A stretch of DNA of 64,000 nt from Catenulispora acidiphila DSM 44928. GTDB taxonomy: Bacteria; Actinomycetota; Actinomycetes; Streptomycetales; Catenulisporaceae. The position numbers and the translations under genes were made by a program. The stretch covers positions 4,092,001 to 4,156,000 of the forward strand of contig NC_013131.1 in NCBI RefSeq assembly GCF_000024025.1, read 5' to 3'. The notes under the pieces are model-generated. The model was not told the origin of the DNA and ran no database searches. It worked only from the letters and a program-made list of their open reading frames with translations. Position 1 is the stretch's first letter; each line of letters begins with the position of its first letter. Below, piece by piece: positions 1-9,800 of this stretch.

Positions 1-135
1 GTGCCGATTCAGGCGCCTCGCTGGAGGGCTGGGGCGAGGTCGGCGGCCCGTGCCTCGGCGGGGGTCCAGGCGATCTCGCCGAAGGTCCGGGCCCAGGCGC
101 TGATCACTTGCTTCGCGGCTAGTCAGACTCTTGCT

Positions 136-789
136 CTACTCGGACTCAGATTCGCCGCCCAGCCGTTTCCGCGCCGTGTCAGCGAGCGATTCGACCATCA
201 GCAGCCGCGGCAGCAGGTCCCGCGCGGTCGTCAGCGCGCGGAACGACTCGCCGACGCTGACGCCGTGCGAGGGTTGGTCGAGCACGGTGACCGAGTCCCC
301 GGCGCGAACCTGTCCCTGCTCGACGACCCGCAGGTAGGCGCCGGGAGCCGCCCGCTTCGTGAATGTCTTGATCCACCCCTGCTCGCCGAGCCATCCGGCG
401 AACGTCCGGCACGGAATCCGTGGCGCGGTCACCTCCAGCAGCGCCGACCCGATCCGCCACCGCTCGCCGACGATCGCACCGGTGACATCGAGTCCTGATG
501 TGGTGAGGTTCTCGCCGAAGACGCCGTTGTCGAGCACGCGGCCCAGCGTGGAGGCCCACTCGTCCAGATCCTCGCGCGCGAAGGCGTACACCGCCTGCGT
601 CACCCCGCCGTGGAACCGCGTGTCGCACAGCACGTCGCCAGCCAATCCACTGCCACCGCGACCGGGAACCGTGACCTGCACCGGCCCGGAAGCCGGCCGC
701 TTGTCGATACCTGTGAAGCCGACATCGGAGTGCTCGGTGGGCCGCGCCGGCCCGACGTTTACCGACACGACCAGGGGAAGCGTCTCCAT
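136..789 (-). CDS. MOSC domain protein (YiiM-like)
   Basis: The 217-aa product resembles stand-alone MOSC proteins of the YiiM type, which are thought to act in sulfur transfer to molybdenum cofactor and in detoxifying N-hydroxylated bases. Visible family features are an early GIDK segment, the ARxDLDEW-like stretch around residues 75-90, GENLTTSGLDV near residue 100, and the conserved cysteine in RIPCRTF near residue 135. The ATG at 789 begins METLPLV and is preferred over an in-frame start 33 bases upstream, because family similarity begins here. The gene stands alone, so the genomic context gives no further hint. The family call is firm; the substrate is unknown. Confidence 0.85.
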   Translation of the reverse strand: METLPLVVSVNVGPARPTEHSDVGFTGIDKRPASGPVQVTVPGRGGSGLAGDVLCDTRFHGGVTQAVYAFAREDLDEWASTLGRVLDNGVFGENLTTSGLDVTGAIVGERWRIGSALLEVTAPRIPCRTFAGWLGEQGWIKTFTKRAAPGAYLRVVEQGQVRAGDSVTVLDQPSHGVSVGESFRALTTARDLLPRLLMVESLADTARKRLGGESESE

Positions 790-904
790 GACCCGACGAT
801 ACCCGTCAGCACCCGACACCACCCGGCCGAAACCCGTGGCGGGAATCCGGCTGATGACACCGGATTGACGGCGATTTGAGGCCGCCCGCGATCACACTGG
901 ACGC

Positions 905-1303
905 ATGATGAGTCCCCGAATCGCCGCGCGCCTGCTCGTCGCCGTCGCGAGCCTTGGCGGAGTCGCCGCACTCGCCGTTCCCGCCTCTGCGGCTCCAGCC
1001 GCCGCCACAGGCAGCTGCTTCTTCTACGACAACCAGAACAACCAGCCAGGCGCCTGCGCCGATGAAACGACCAACTACTCCCAAGGCGACGTCGGCATCT
1101 GGAACGACCCCAACAACCCCACGGCGCGCCTGGCCACCGGCACGGCCGGCCAGGTCTTCAAGACGTTCGACTACGTCCCCACCGGCCAGTCGACGACCTG
1201 CACCAACGGCGCGACGACGACCTACTGGTACCACGGCACGGACCTGGCCAGCGGACAGACCGGCTGGGTACCCGACTGCTACCTCAACGGCGAGCCGAGC
1301 TGA
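905..1303 (+). CDS. small secreted protein, SH3-like
   Basis: A 132-aa protein with a clear Sec signal peptide: MMSPRIAARLL, a hydrophobic core, then a PASAAPA cleavage region near residue 28. The mature part is about 100 residues, rich in Asn, Thr, Gly and Tyr, with four cysteines (in SCFFYD, GACADE, TTCTN and DCYLNG) that could form two disulfides. The ending, with TGWVPDCYLNGE, resembles the last strand of bacterial SH3-like domains in secreted actinobacterial proteins. No catalytic motif is visible. It is transcribed away from the MOSC gene and is followed by a tandem repeat tract. The role is unknown; a cell-wall or extracellular location is inferred. Confidence 0.75.
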   Translation: MMSPRIAARLLVAVASLGGVAALAVPASAAPAAATGSCFFYDNQNNQPGACADETTNYSQGDVGIWNDPNNPTARLATGTAGQVFKTFDYVPTGQSTTCTNGATTTYWYHGTDLASGQTGWVPDCYLNGEPS

Positions 1304-1500
1304 CGAAAGAGCACGGAGGGAGGACCTCGGGGCCTCGGGACCTCCGGACCTCGGGAGCGGCCCTCCTTCTCAGATCCTTGCGGCGCGCGGACAGCTTGGC
1401 CCGCCGGGCACAACGGCAGCCGTAATGCGAGGAGAACCGAAGCCGGTCACTCAGCGCCAGAAAACTCCGCTTCAGAGTCGGCGGCCTCGCTCCAGCGCTC

Positions 1501-1822
1501 CAGTGCCGCGCGGGCTGGTCAGAGCGTGCCCGCTGCCGCTCGCGACCAGGTAGGCGGCTTTGCTCGTGTGCCTCAGTGCCGCGCGAGCTGATCGGTGTGC
1601 TTTGCCGCTCGCGATCAGGTAGGTGGCTTTGCTCGTGTGTTTCAGTGCTGCGCGGGCCGATCAGTGTGTGCTGCCGCTGGCGATCAGGTCGGCGGCCTTG
1701 CTCGTGTGCTTCAGTGCCGCGCACGCCGATCGATGCGTGCTACCGCTGGCGATCAGGTCGGCGGTCTTGCTCGTGTGCTTCAGTGCCGCTCGGGCTGGTC
1801 AGTGTGCGCTACCGCTGACGAT
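1501..1822. repeat. 69/73-bp tandem repeat array
   Basis: Units start at about 1501, 1574, 1643, 1712 and 1781 with cagtgccgcgcg or a near copy: one 73-bp unit, three 69-bp units and a partial fifth. Each carries a GGCTTTGCTCGTGTG-like segment and a GGCGATCAGGTCGG-like segment. The last copy runs into the 3' end of the TetR gene, and the stop-proximal sequence of that gene (Asp-Arg-Gln-Arg-stop on the minus strand) recurs in each unit. The rest of the interval 1304-1500 shows no gene. Confidence 0.8.
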
Positions 1823-2378
1823 CCGCGAGGGCGGTGGCGCGCGCTTCGGGGACGCCGAGGATGAGGAGGCTTGTGATGGTTGCGGCGCGGGCGTTGAGGG
1901 TTGGGTTGGAGAGGCTGCTGTCGGCGATGGCGAATACGGCGGCGTAGGCGACCTGGCTGAGGACCGTTGGGGGGAGGTGTCGTCCGAACACCTGGTGGTC
2001 CTGGCCTCGGTGTACGAGGTTGGCGAGGATTTCGTCGACTGGTCCTAGGAGGGCGTGGATCTCTTCGCCGTATTCGCCGCGTCGGAGTGCTAGGAGGACT
2101 CGGTAGCGGCGGGCTAAGGGCCAGAGGTGGGTGATGAAGTCGGTCCAGACTTCTTCGGGTGGTGCCTGTGCGGCGTTGACTTGGGTGAGTACGGCTACGA
2201 CCTCGTCCACGGCGCGTCGGGCGAGGGTGTGCACGAGGTCGGCGCGGGCGGGGAAGTAGCCGTAGACGGTGCGGCGGACCACGCCGGCGGCGGAGGCGAT
2301 GTCGGCCATGCCCGCGTCGGGGTTCTGGCCCAGGAGCTCGAGGGCGACGTCGAGGATGCGGTTCCGGGTTTCGTTCAT
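1809..2378 (-). CDS. TetR/AcrR family transcriptional regulator
   Basis: A 189-aa regulator. Residues 1-50 hold the TetR helix-turn-helix (MNETRNRILDVALELL, then ADIASAAGVVRRTVYGYFPARADLV). The remainder is an all-alpha ligand-binding domain typical of TetR repressors. ATG at 2378 is chosen because the HTH starts directly there; longer in-frame starts (for example GTG at 2408) would run toward or through the first operator palindrome. It is divergent from the epoxide hydrolase, and three matching palindromes fill the gap, so it very probably represses itself and that gene. The ligand is unknown but may be the hydrolase substrate. The stop codon lies inside the tandem repeat array. Confidence 0.9.
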   Translation of the reverse strand: MNETRNRILDVALELLGQNPDAGMADIASAAGVVRRTVYGYFPARADLVHTLARRAVDEVVAVLTQVNAAQAPPEEVWTDFITHLWPLARRYRVLLALRRGEYGEEIHALLGPVDEILANLVHRGQDHQVFGRHLPPTVLSQVAYAAVFAIADSSLSNPTLNARAATITSLLILGVPEARATALADRQR

Positions 2379-2418
2379 GGCGCGCGCCCGGGCGGATTCG
2401 GTCTGCACCTCCTCATCA

Positions 2419-2480
2419 TTGCACGGTGGTGTGCAATGGGGTACGTTGCACAGTGATGTGCATTGCACACTGGTGTGCAG
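2419..2480. promoter_or_regulatory. triple TetR-type operator
   Basis: Three 18-bp sites of the form TTGCAC-N6-GTGCAA lie at 2419-2436 (TTGCACGGTGGTGTGCAA, perfect arms), 2446-2463 (TTGCACAGTGATGTGCAT) and 2463-2480 (TTGCACACTGGTGTGCAG). They lie between the divergent TetR and epoxide hydrolase starts, the usual place for a TetR operator. Binding is inferred, not shown. Confidence 0.75.
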
Positions 2481-2526
2481 CGGATCGCCGCACCACCGCG
2501 CAACACGTAGTCAGGAGCGCAAGGCC

Positions 2527-3702
2527 ATGACCGCATCGACGTCCGCATCCTCAGACTCACCCTCAGACCTGGTCCGTCCGTTCACCGTCGCGATCTCCGA
2601 CGCCGAGATCGAGGACCTGAAGCAGCGGCTGGCCAGGACGCGCTGGCCGAATCCGGAGACCGTCCCCGACTGGTCGCAGGGAGTCCGCCTGGAGAACGCC
2701 AGATCGCTCGTCGACTACTGGGAGCGAGAATACGACTGGCGCCGATTCGAAGCGGAACTTAATAGTTTTCCCCATTTCCTGACCACGATCGATGGGCTCG
2801 ACATTCACTTCATTCATGTCAAGTCCAAGAATCCGAATGCGATGCCTCTGATCTTGACGCACGGCTGGCCGGGGTCGATCGTCGAATTCCTGAAACTGAT
2901 CGGCCCGCTGACCGACCCGGTGTCCTTCGGAGGAACCATCGAAGATTCCTTCGACGTCGTCATCCCGTCGCTGCCCGGGTTTGGGTTCAGTCAAAAGCCG
3001 ACCGATACGGGCTGGACTGTTTCCCGTATCGCAGGCGCGTGGGCGGAACTCATGAAGCGTCTTGGCTATACGAGCTGGGCTGCTCAAGGCGGCGATTGGG
3101 GCGCGGTCGTTACTACCGCCCTCGGAGCGATGCAGCCTGAGGGCCTTCTCGGGATTCACTTGAACACTCAATACGCTTTCCCTGCGCAGATACCTGACAC
3201 GCTGTCGCCCGAAGAGCGCTACGCCGTGGACACCCTCGCGCATTACCTCGGTGATCTCGGCGGATCCAACCACCTTCAGGGCACGAAGCCGGAGACCGTC
3301 GGCATCGCTCTCGCGGACTCCCCGGCCGGGCAAGCCGCCTGGATCTACGAAAAATTCCAATCCAAGACGGACAATCAGGGACTCGCCGAACAGGCTATCG
3401 GCATCGACGACATGCTCGATGCGATATCTCTGTACTGGTTCACCAACAGCGCCGCGTCGTCCGCCCGCATCTACTGGGAGAACAAGGCGAGCAGCATGGC
3501 CGGCCCGAAGCTGGCGCTGCCCGTGGCGGTGACGGTCTTCCCCCGCGACATCCCGCGCCTTCCGCGAACCTGGATCGAAGACACCTACACGAACCTGATC
3601 CACTACGGCGAGGCTGCCCAGGGCGGACACTTCGCAGCATTGGAACAGCCCGAGATTTTGATCGGCGAAATCCGCGCCGGCCTCAGGAGCCTCCGTTCCT
3701 GA
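2527..3702 (+). CDS. epoxide hydrolase (alpha/beta hydrolase)
   Basis: A 391-aa enzyme of the microsomal-type epoxide hydrolase family, opening epoxides to diols. An N-terminal EHN domain (VRPFTVAISDAEIEDLKQRL onward, residues about 18-125) precedes the alpha/beta hydrolase core. Visible motifs are the oxyanion HGWPGS, the nucleophile elbow GGDWG with the catalytic Asp, and the late GGHFAALEQPE with the catalytic His. Length fits the family. ATG at 2527 is chosen since earlier in-frame codons read through the operator region. Expression is probably controlled by the divergent TetR gene. The physiological epoxide is unknown. Confidence 0.92.
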   Translation: MTASTSASSDSPSDLVRPFTVAISDAEIEDLKQRLARTRWPNPETVPDWSQGVRLENARSLVDYWEREYDWRRFEAELNSFPHFLTTIDGLDIHFIHVKSKNPNAMPLILTHGWPGSIVEFLKLIGPLTDPVSFGGTIEDSFDVVIPSLPGFGFSQKPTDTGWTVSRIAGAWAELMKRLGYTSWAAQGGDWGAVVTTALGAMQPEGLLGIHLNTQYAFPAQIPDTLSPEERYAVDTLAHYLGDLGGSNHLQGTKPETVGIALADSPAGQAAWIYEKFQSKTDNQGLAEQAIGIDDMLDAISLYWFTNSAASSARIYWENKASSMAGPKLALPVAVTVFPRDIPRLPRTWIEDTYTNLIHYGEAAQGGHFAALEQPEILIGEIRAGLRSLRS

Positions 3703-3735
3703 ACTCGACGGATGTTCCGGGGGACGGGACAGACA

Positions 3736-3775
3736 GATCGGGCCGGGCCCGCCCGACGGCGGACCCGGCCCGATC
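3736..3775. terminator. bidirectional terminator hairpin
   Basis: Perfect 12-bp stem GATCGGGCCGGG / CCCGGCCCGATC with a 16-nt loop, between the convergent ends of the epoxide hydrolase and the large secreted protein. No T-tract is seen, as is common in high-GC actinobacteria. Confidence 0.75.
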
Positions 3776-3802
3776 AGCGTGCTGCGATCAGGACCCGGCG
3801 GA

Positions 3803-6800
3803 TCAGGCCGCGGTCACCTTCACCCCCAGCGATCCGTACACCAGGCCCGACGGCACGATCCGTACCGTGTAGGAGCCGGCCGGCAGTGCCGTCATCGTGT
3901 ACAGCGTGCCGGTGCTGCCGCAGCCGAGGCTGCCGTTCTTGAGTTGGGTACCGGTGTGGTCGAAGAGGTAGTAGGCCATTGATGTGGTGCCGCAGGTGCC
4001 TCCGGTGATCGTCGTGGCGCCGGCCAGTGTCACGTTCTTGGCCGCCGTGGTGGTGAAGGCGATCGAGGTGGCTTGGCCCGCGACGGTCGTCTTCACCGAC
4101 GTCAGCGTGCCGGTGGTGGGCGCGGTCGCCGATGAGGCGGTCGCGCCGAAGACCTGGGCGGTGTACTTGCCGGTCTGCGGACCGGGCGGGACGATCACCA
4201 CCTTGTAGGAGCCGGCGGCCAGGGTCGCGGTGAAGAGTTGGCCGGCGCTGCCGCAGCTGAGGCTGACGTTCTTCACCTTGGTGCCGGTGCTGTCGTAGAG
4301 GTAGTAGTGCACTGACGTGTAGTTGCAGTTGGCGGTGATCGTCGAGGAACCGGCGATCATGACGGCCTGGCTGGTCGGGACGGTGAAGCCGAACGCCGCC
4401 GCGCGGCCGGCGATCGTGGTGGTCGCCGAGACCGGGGCGCCGGTCAGCGCGGCCGTGGCCGATACCGCCGTGGCGCCGAAGACCTGGGCGCCGTAGGTGC
4501 CGGTCACCGGGCCCGGCGGCACGATCAGCAGCAGGTAGGAACCGGCTGCCAGGGTCGGGGCGAACAGAACGTCCGCGCTCCCGCAGCTGAGGCTCATGTT
4601 GTTCAGCTGCGCGCCGGTGTGGTCGTACAGGTAGTAGTGCACTGACGCGTAGTTGCAGTCGCCGGTGATCGCCGAGGAGCCGGTGATCGTGACGGTCTGG
4701 GCGGTCGCCACAGTGAATCCGATGCCCACCGACCGGGACGCGGTCGTGGTGGCCACCGAGGTCGGCGTGCCGTCCAGGGCGGCGGTCGCCGGCGGTGTCG
4801 CCCCGAAGACCTGGACGCCGTAGGTACCGGCCACCGGGCCCGGCGGGACGGCGACCAGCGTGTAGGAGCCCGCCGCCAGCGTCGCGCCGTACAGCGCGGC
4901 GGACGAGCCGCAGCTGACGCTCTGGTTCTTCAGCTGGGTACCGGTGCTGTCATAGAGGTAGAACTTCACCGAGGCGTAGTCGCAGTCGCCGGTGGTGATC
5001 GTCGCGTATCCGGCGATCGTCACCGTCTGGCTGCTCGGCACCGTGAAGCGCACCGCCGCCGCCTGCGAGGCGACCGTGGTGGTCACCGCCTTGGGCGTCC
5101 CGTCCAGCGTGGCGACCGCCGGAACGCTCCCGCCGAAGACCTGGACGCCGTAGCTGCCCGTCACCGGTCCCGGCGGGACCGCCAGCACCGTGTACGACCC
5201 GGCGGTCAGGGCCTTGCCGAACAGCACGCCGGATGAGCCGCAGCTCAGGCTCGCGTTGCTCACCTGGTTGCCGGAGTGGTCGTAGATGTAGAACTTCACC
5301 GAGCTGTAGTCGCAGTCCCCGGTGATCGTTGTCGAGCCGGTGACGGTCACCGCCTGGTCGGCGGGAAGGGTGAAGCCGACCGCGACCGCCTTCGAGGCGG
5401 TGGTCGTGGTCACCGAGGCGGGCGTGCCGTCCAGTGCCGCGGTCGCCATCGACGACCCGGCGCCGAAGACCTGCACGCCGTAGGTACCCGTGACCGGCCC
5501 GGGCGGGGCGATCAACATCATGTAGGACCCCGCGCCCAGCGTCGGGGAGTACAGCACGCCCGCGCTGCCGCAGCTCAGGCTCCCGCTCTTCACCTGCGTA
5601 CCGGAGTGGTCGTAGAGGTAGAACTTCACCGAGCTGTAGTCGCAGTCCCCGCTGGTGATCGCCGCGGAGCCGGTGATCGTCACCGCCTGGAGCGCCGGGT
5701 TGGTGAAGCTGACCACCGCCGACTGGGAGGCGGCTGTCGTCGTCACCGACGCCGGCGCGCCGTCCAGCGTCGCGGTCACCGCGGTCGAGGACGCGCCGAA
5801 GATCTGCACGCCCAGCTTCCCGGTGACCGGCGCCGGCGGAACGATGAGCAGGGTGTAGGACCCGGCCGGCAGCACCGGCGAGTAGAGCATCCCGGCGCTG
5901 CCGCATTGCAGGCCGGTGTGGGTGACCTCGGCGCCGGTGTGGTCGTACAGGTAGAACACCAGCGAGGAGTAGTCGCAGTCACCGCTGGTGAGGGTGGAGG
6001 AGCCGGTCACCGCGACGGTCTGGCTCGTCGGGTTGACGAAGCCGATCGCGACCGACTGCGCCGCGACGGTGGTGGTGACCACGTCCGGCGTGCCGTCCAA
6101 GGTCGCCGCCGGGGTCCCCGCGCCGCCCGCGCTGGCGAACAGGCTGTAGGTCCCGATCATCCCGCCGGAGTCCACCGCCAGCCGGTAGCTGCCGGCGGCC
6201 AGGACCCCGAGGCCGGCCACGCCGCACTTGCCGTGGGCGATCGCCGTGCCGGAGCTGTCGAGCAGCCGCCAGGTCAGCGTGGTGCTGTAGTCCAGCGTCG
6301 GGCACGAGGCGATGTCCAGCAGCACCGGCGAGCCGTCGGACGGCGCGGTGAGCGTGTACATGTCCTGCGACGCGACGGTCTCGAACCGGCCCGCGCCGGT
6401 CGCCGCCGCGCCGTTGACCACGTTCGGCGACACCGCCAGCGGGAAGGTCGCCGCGAACGACTGCGGCGCCTCGAGGTTCAGCGCGTAGCCGCCGGCCACG
6501 CCCCCGGCGCTGACCAGAAGTTGGTAGCCGCCCGCCGCCAGTGGACCGAGGCTGGAATACGAGCAGTTTCCGTTGGCGGCGCTGGCTCCGGTCGCGGTGT
6601 TGATCAGCTTCCAGCGCAGCGGCGTGGAGTAGCCGGCCGTCGGGCACGCCGTGATGTCCAGGTCCAGGAACTGGCCGTCGGTCGGCACTGTGAAGGTGTA
6701 CGTGTCCTGCGAAGCGCCGGTCTCGAAGTCGCTCGCGCCCGGTGTCGCGGTCCCGTTGATGGTGTTCGCCGTCGTCGTCAGCGGCAGGGTCGCCGTGAAG

Positions 6801-9800
6801 GACTGCGGCGACAACAGGTCCAGGGTGTACGGGCCCGGCGTGCCGTTGGCCGCGACGAGCAGCGTGTAGGAGCCGGCCGGCAGCGTCCCGAAGTCCGCGT
6901 AGGAGCACCCGCCGTAGCCGGAGTGGACCACGGTCTGCGTCGCGGCGTCGAGCAGCTTCCAGGTGCCCGGGGAGTAGTTGTCCGACGCCGGGCACGAGCG
7001 CAGGCTCACCGCGAGCTGCTTGCCGCCGGTCGGGACGGTGAAGGAGTACATGTCCTGCGACGCGCCGTCCTCGAACACCCCCGCCCCGGTGGTGGCGGTC
7101 CCGTTCAGGGTGTTCGCCGTCACCGCCAGAGGCAAGGTCGCCGTGAATGACTGCGGAGCCTCCATGTTGACCGTGTACGGTCCGACGAGTCCCGGGCCGC
7201 GGACGGTCAGCGTGTACTGTCCGGCCGCCACGAGCCCGAGGTCCCGGTCGAGACAGACCCCTGAGGCGGTCGTGTGGCCCGCCGCGGTCGCCAGGGTCCA
7301 GGAGATGCCGTCGGACTGCCCCTCAGCGGGGCACGAGCCGATGCTGAGGTTCAGGTGCTGGCCGCCGGCCGGGACGGTGAAGGAGTACACATCCGCCGAT
7401 CCGGTGTTCTCCAGCGTTCCGGCGCCCGCCGCGGCAGCGCCGTCGACGGTGCCGGCCGAGACCGCCAGCGGCAGTGCCGCGGCGAACGTCTGCGCCGGGA
7501 CGAGCGTGACGCCTACGGAGATGTTGTCGACGGCCAGGCTGGTGCCGATGATGCCCCGGAAGCCCGACGGCGTCAGCTGCACCCGCATCTCGTCGCTGTA
7601 CTGCGGGGTCGTCATGGTGACCCGGTAGCGCTGGTAGGGCGCGCCCTGGGCGGTCTGGCCCTGGCCCAGCGCGGTGACCGTCGCAGAGCCCGAGGACACG
7701 CTCGCCGCCGTCGGGGTGAAGGCGAGTACCGCGGTGGTCGCCAGATCCCCGACCTTCACCGTCAGGGTCTGGTTCTGGGCGTTGGCGCTGGTGATGCCGA
7801 CCGCGTAGACGTCGAAGGCGACCGTGGCGCCGGAGTGGTTCGGCAGCGACGGGACGCTGAAGCTGTAACCGCTGCCGTCGAACACCGGGCCGGCCGCGGT
7901 CGTGCCGCCGATCGACTCGGTGCTGTCGGGGCGGAAGTTGCTGCCGACCGCGCCTTCGAAGTTCTCGGTCACGGTGCCGCTGGCGTCCACGGTGTGCGCG
8001 GAGTAGTCCTGAAGGACGTCGGTCACCGCCGCGGCGGCCTTGGCGTAGTTCGCGTCGCCGGTCTGGGCGACGTCGAGCATGCAGGCGTCGAACTGCGGAC
8101 CCGGGGGGACCGCTTGGGCGTTGCACGCCTGGCGCGCGAGGTCCTGGTCGGACTGTGCGAAGTCGGCCAGCGTCACCACGTTCGAGGGGAACGTGAGGTC
8201 GGTGTACGCCGCGGTGTCCATGTCTTCGTCGTAGGTGAAGTCGGACTCGTTGTCCGTGAGCCGCCAGGAGTTCGCGTACGTGCCGTCGATCGTGGCGGCG
8301 GTCGGCGAGGTCAGGGGCGTGCCGTCGGCCATGACCAGGTCGTTGCCCGGGATGCCGTCGTTGTTGCCGAGCAGTCCGGTGGTCGGTATGCCCGGGGCGA
8401 TGTCGAAGCCCAGGCTGCTGTCACCGAAGGCAAGGCGGGCGTTCCCCGCGCCGAAGGTCGCCACGAACTTGTTGCCGTTGCGGACCAGCGCCGCACCGTC
8501 GCCGAACTCGGTCAGCGTCTGCGACGAGGGGATCGGCACGCTGTTGACGGTCGCGACCCCATGCTGGTTCAGCTCGACGAGGGACCCGTTGATCGTGAAG
8601 ACCACCGAGTCCACCACGGTGAACGTTCTGGAACCGCCCAAAGGCAGGAATCTGGCTTGGACGTCGAGGTTCAGGCTGGGGACGTGGACGACCTCGAACT
8701 CCCCTTGGTCCTGGAGGTCGTAGGCCAGTCCGTCCAGGGTCGTCATGTGCGGATCGCCGAACAGGTGCCAGTGCATCACCGCCCAGATCGCCGCCAGGAC
8801 GGCCGCGGCGATCAACGGTGCCACGAACAACGCGCTGAGGGTGACGAACCCGCCGTCCAGCGCCAGCTCCGCCAGAGCCATCTCGGTGGCGTCCAACCCC
8901 AGCGCGGTCGCGTCGCCGGCGGCGATGTCGGCGGCCGCCTCGGCGACCGCGTCGGGCATGCTGTCGACCAGCGCCGCCCATTCCGCGTCGATGGCGTCCG
9001 GGGCGGCGTCCTCGGTGGCCTCCTCCAGCTCCGTCAGCGCGTCGCGGTCCAGCGAGACCATGACCGGCTTGGACAAGGGGTGGAAGGTGGGGATGAGCAT
9101 CGGAGTGGTCAGGTACCACAGCTCCGGGTGGTTCCTGACGAAGTCCCAGATGTCGTCGACGCCGTTGTGGTCGGCGTCGGCGCCGATGGTCCCCTGGTAG
9201 CCGCCGTTCTGCTCGTCCTGGCCGCTGCCCTTCTGGCGCGGCGGGCAGCCCACGAAGGTCCGGGAGATCCGGATCACGCCGTCATTGGCCGGGTCGCTGT
9301 AGGTGTGGAACTGGTAGTAGGAGTGCTTGGTCGGGTCGTCCTTGCACGGCGGTTCCAGCTGGATCTTGAAGTCGTCGCTGATCGGCGTCGTGAAGTGGTA
9401 TTCCACAGCCGGGTGATTGCTCACCGGCCAGTCCTGGACGTACTTCTTGACCTCCGCCACCGGGTCGTCTTTGGTGTTCCAGTTGCCCTTCATCTCCACC
9501 AGCCCGACCGGGCCGTTCGCCTTGGTGCGGTCGTACAGGAGAAGGTCCGGGCGGTTGTTCTTGTCCGGCGCCGCGGGGTCGGGCAGGATCGTCTCCCACT
9601 GCAGGTTGGCCGTGATGCCCGTCGCCGCGCTGTCGCCGTAGACGCCGGCCGCGTTCAGCTGCGCGATCACCCGCGTCTGCGCGATGTTCTCGCCCGCCAG
9701 ATACAACGGCTTGCAGTCCATCTTGCTGTAGGTCGCGTCCGGTATCAGGGCGCGCGGGTCGCTGATGCAGGGCACGGTGTAGCTCCCGGTCGCCGGGTTG

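Noticed and set aside
9-107. Minus-strand frame of 32 aa (VISAWARTFGEIAWTPAEARA) after the MOSC gene
   Set aside because: It could be the tail of a broken gene, but it is too short, lacks a ribosome site and has no recognisable family.
1284-1724. Minus-strand frame with 23-aa repeats (RGTEAHEQ-like) across the tandem array
   Set aside because: The frame stays open only because the units are 69 bp. It has no ribosome site and the repeats derive from noncoding sequence at the tetR end.
5276-7150. Long plus-strand frame opposite the giant secreted protein, and similar long frames at 7274-10090 and 58235-62071
   Set aside because: These are high-GC antisense frames with Arg/Gly/Val-biased composition and no domains. 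The minus-strand genes have clear families.
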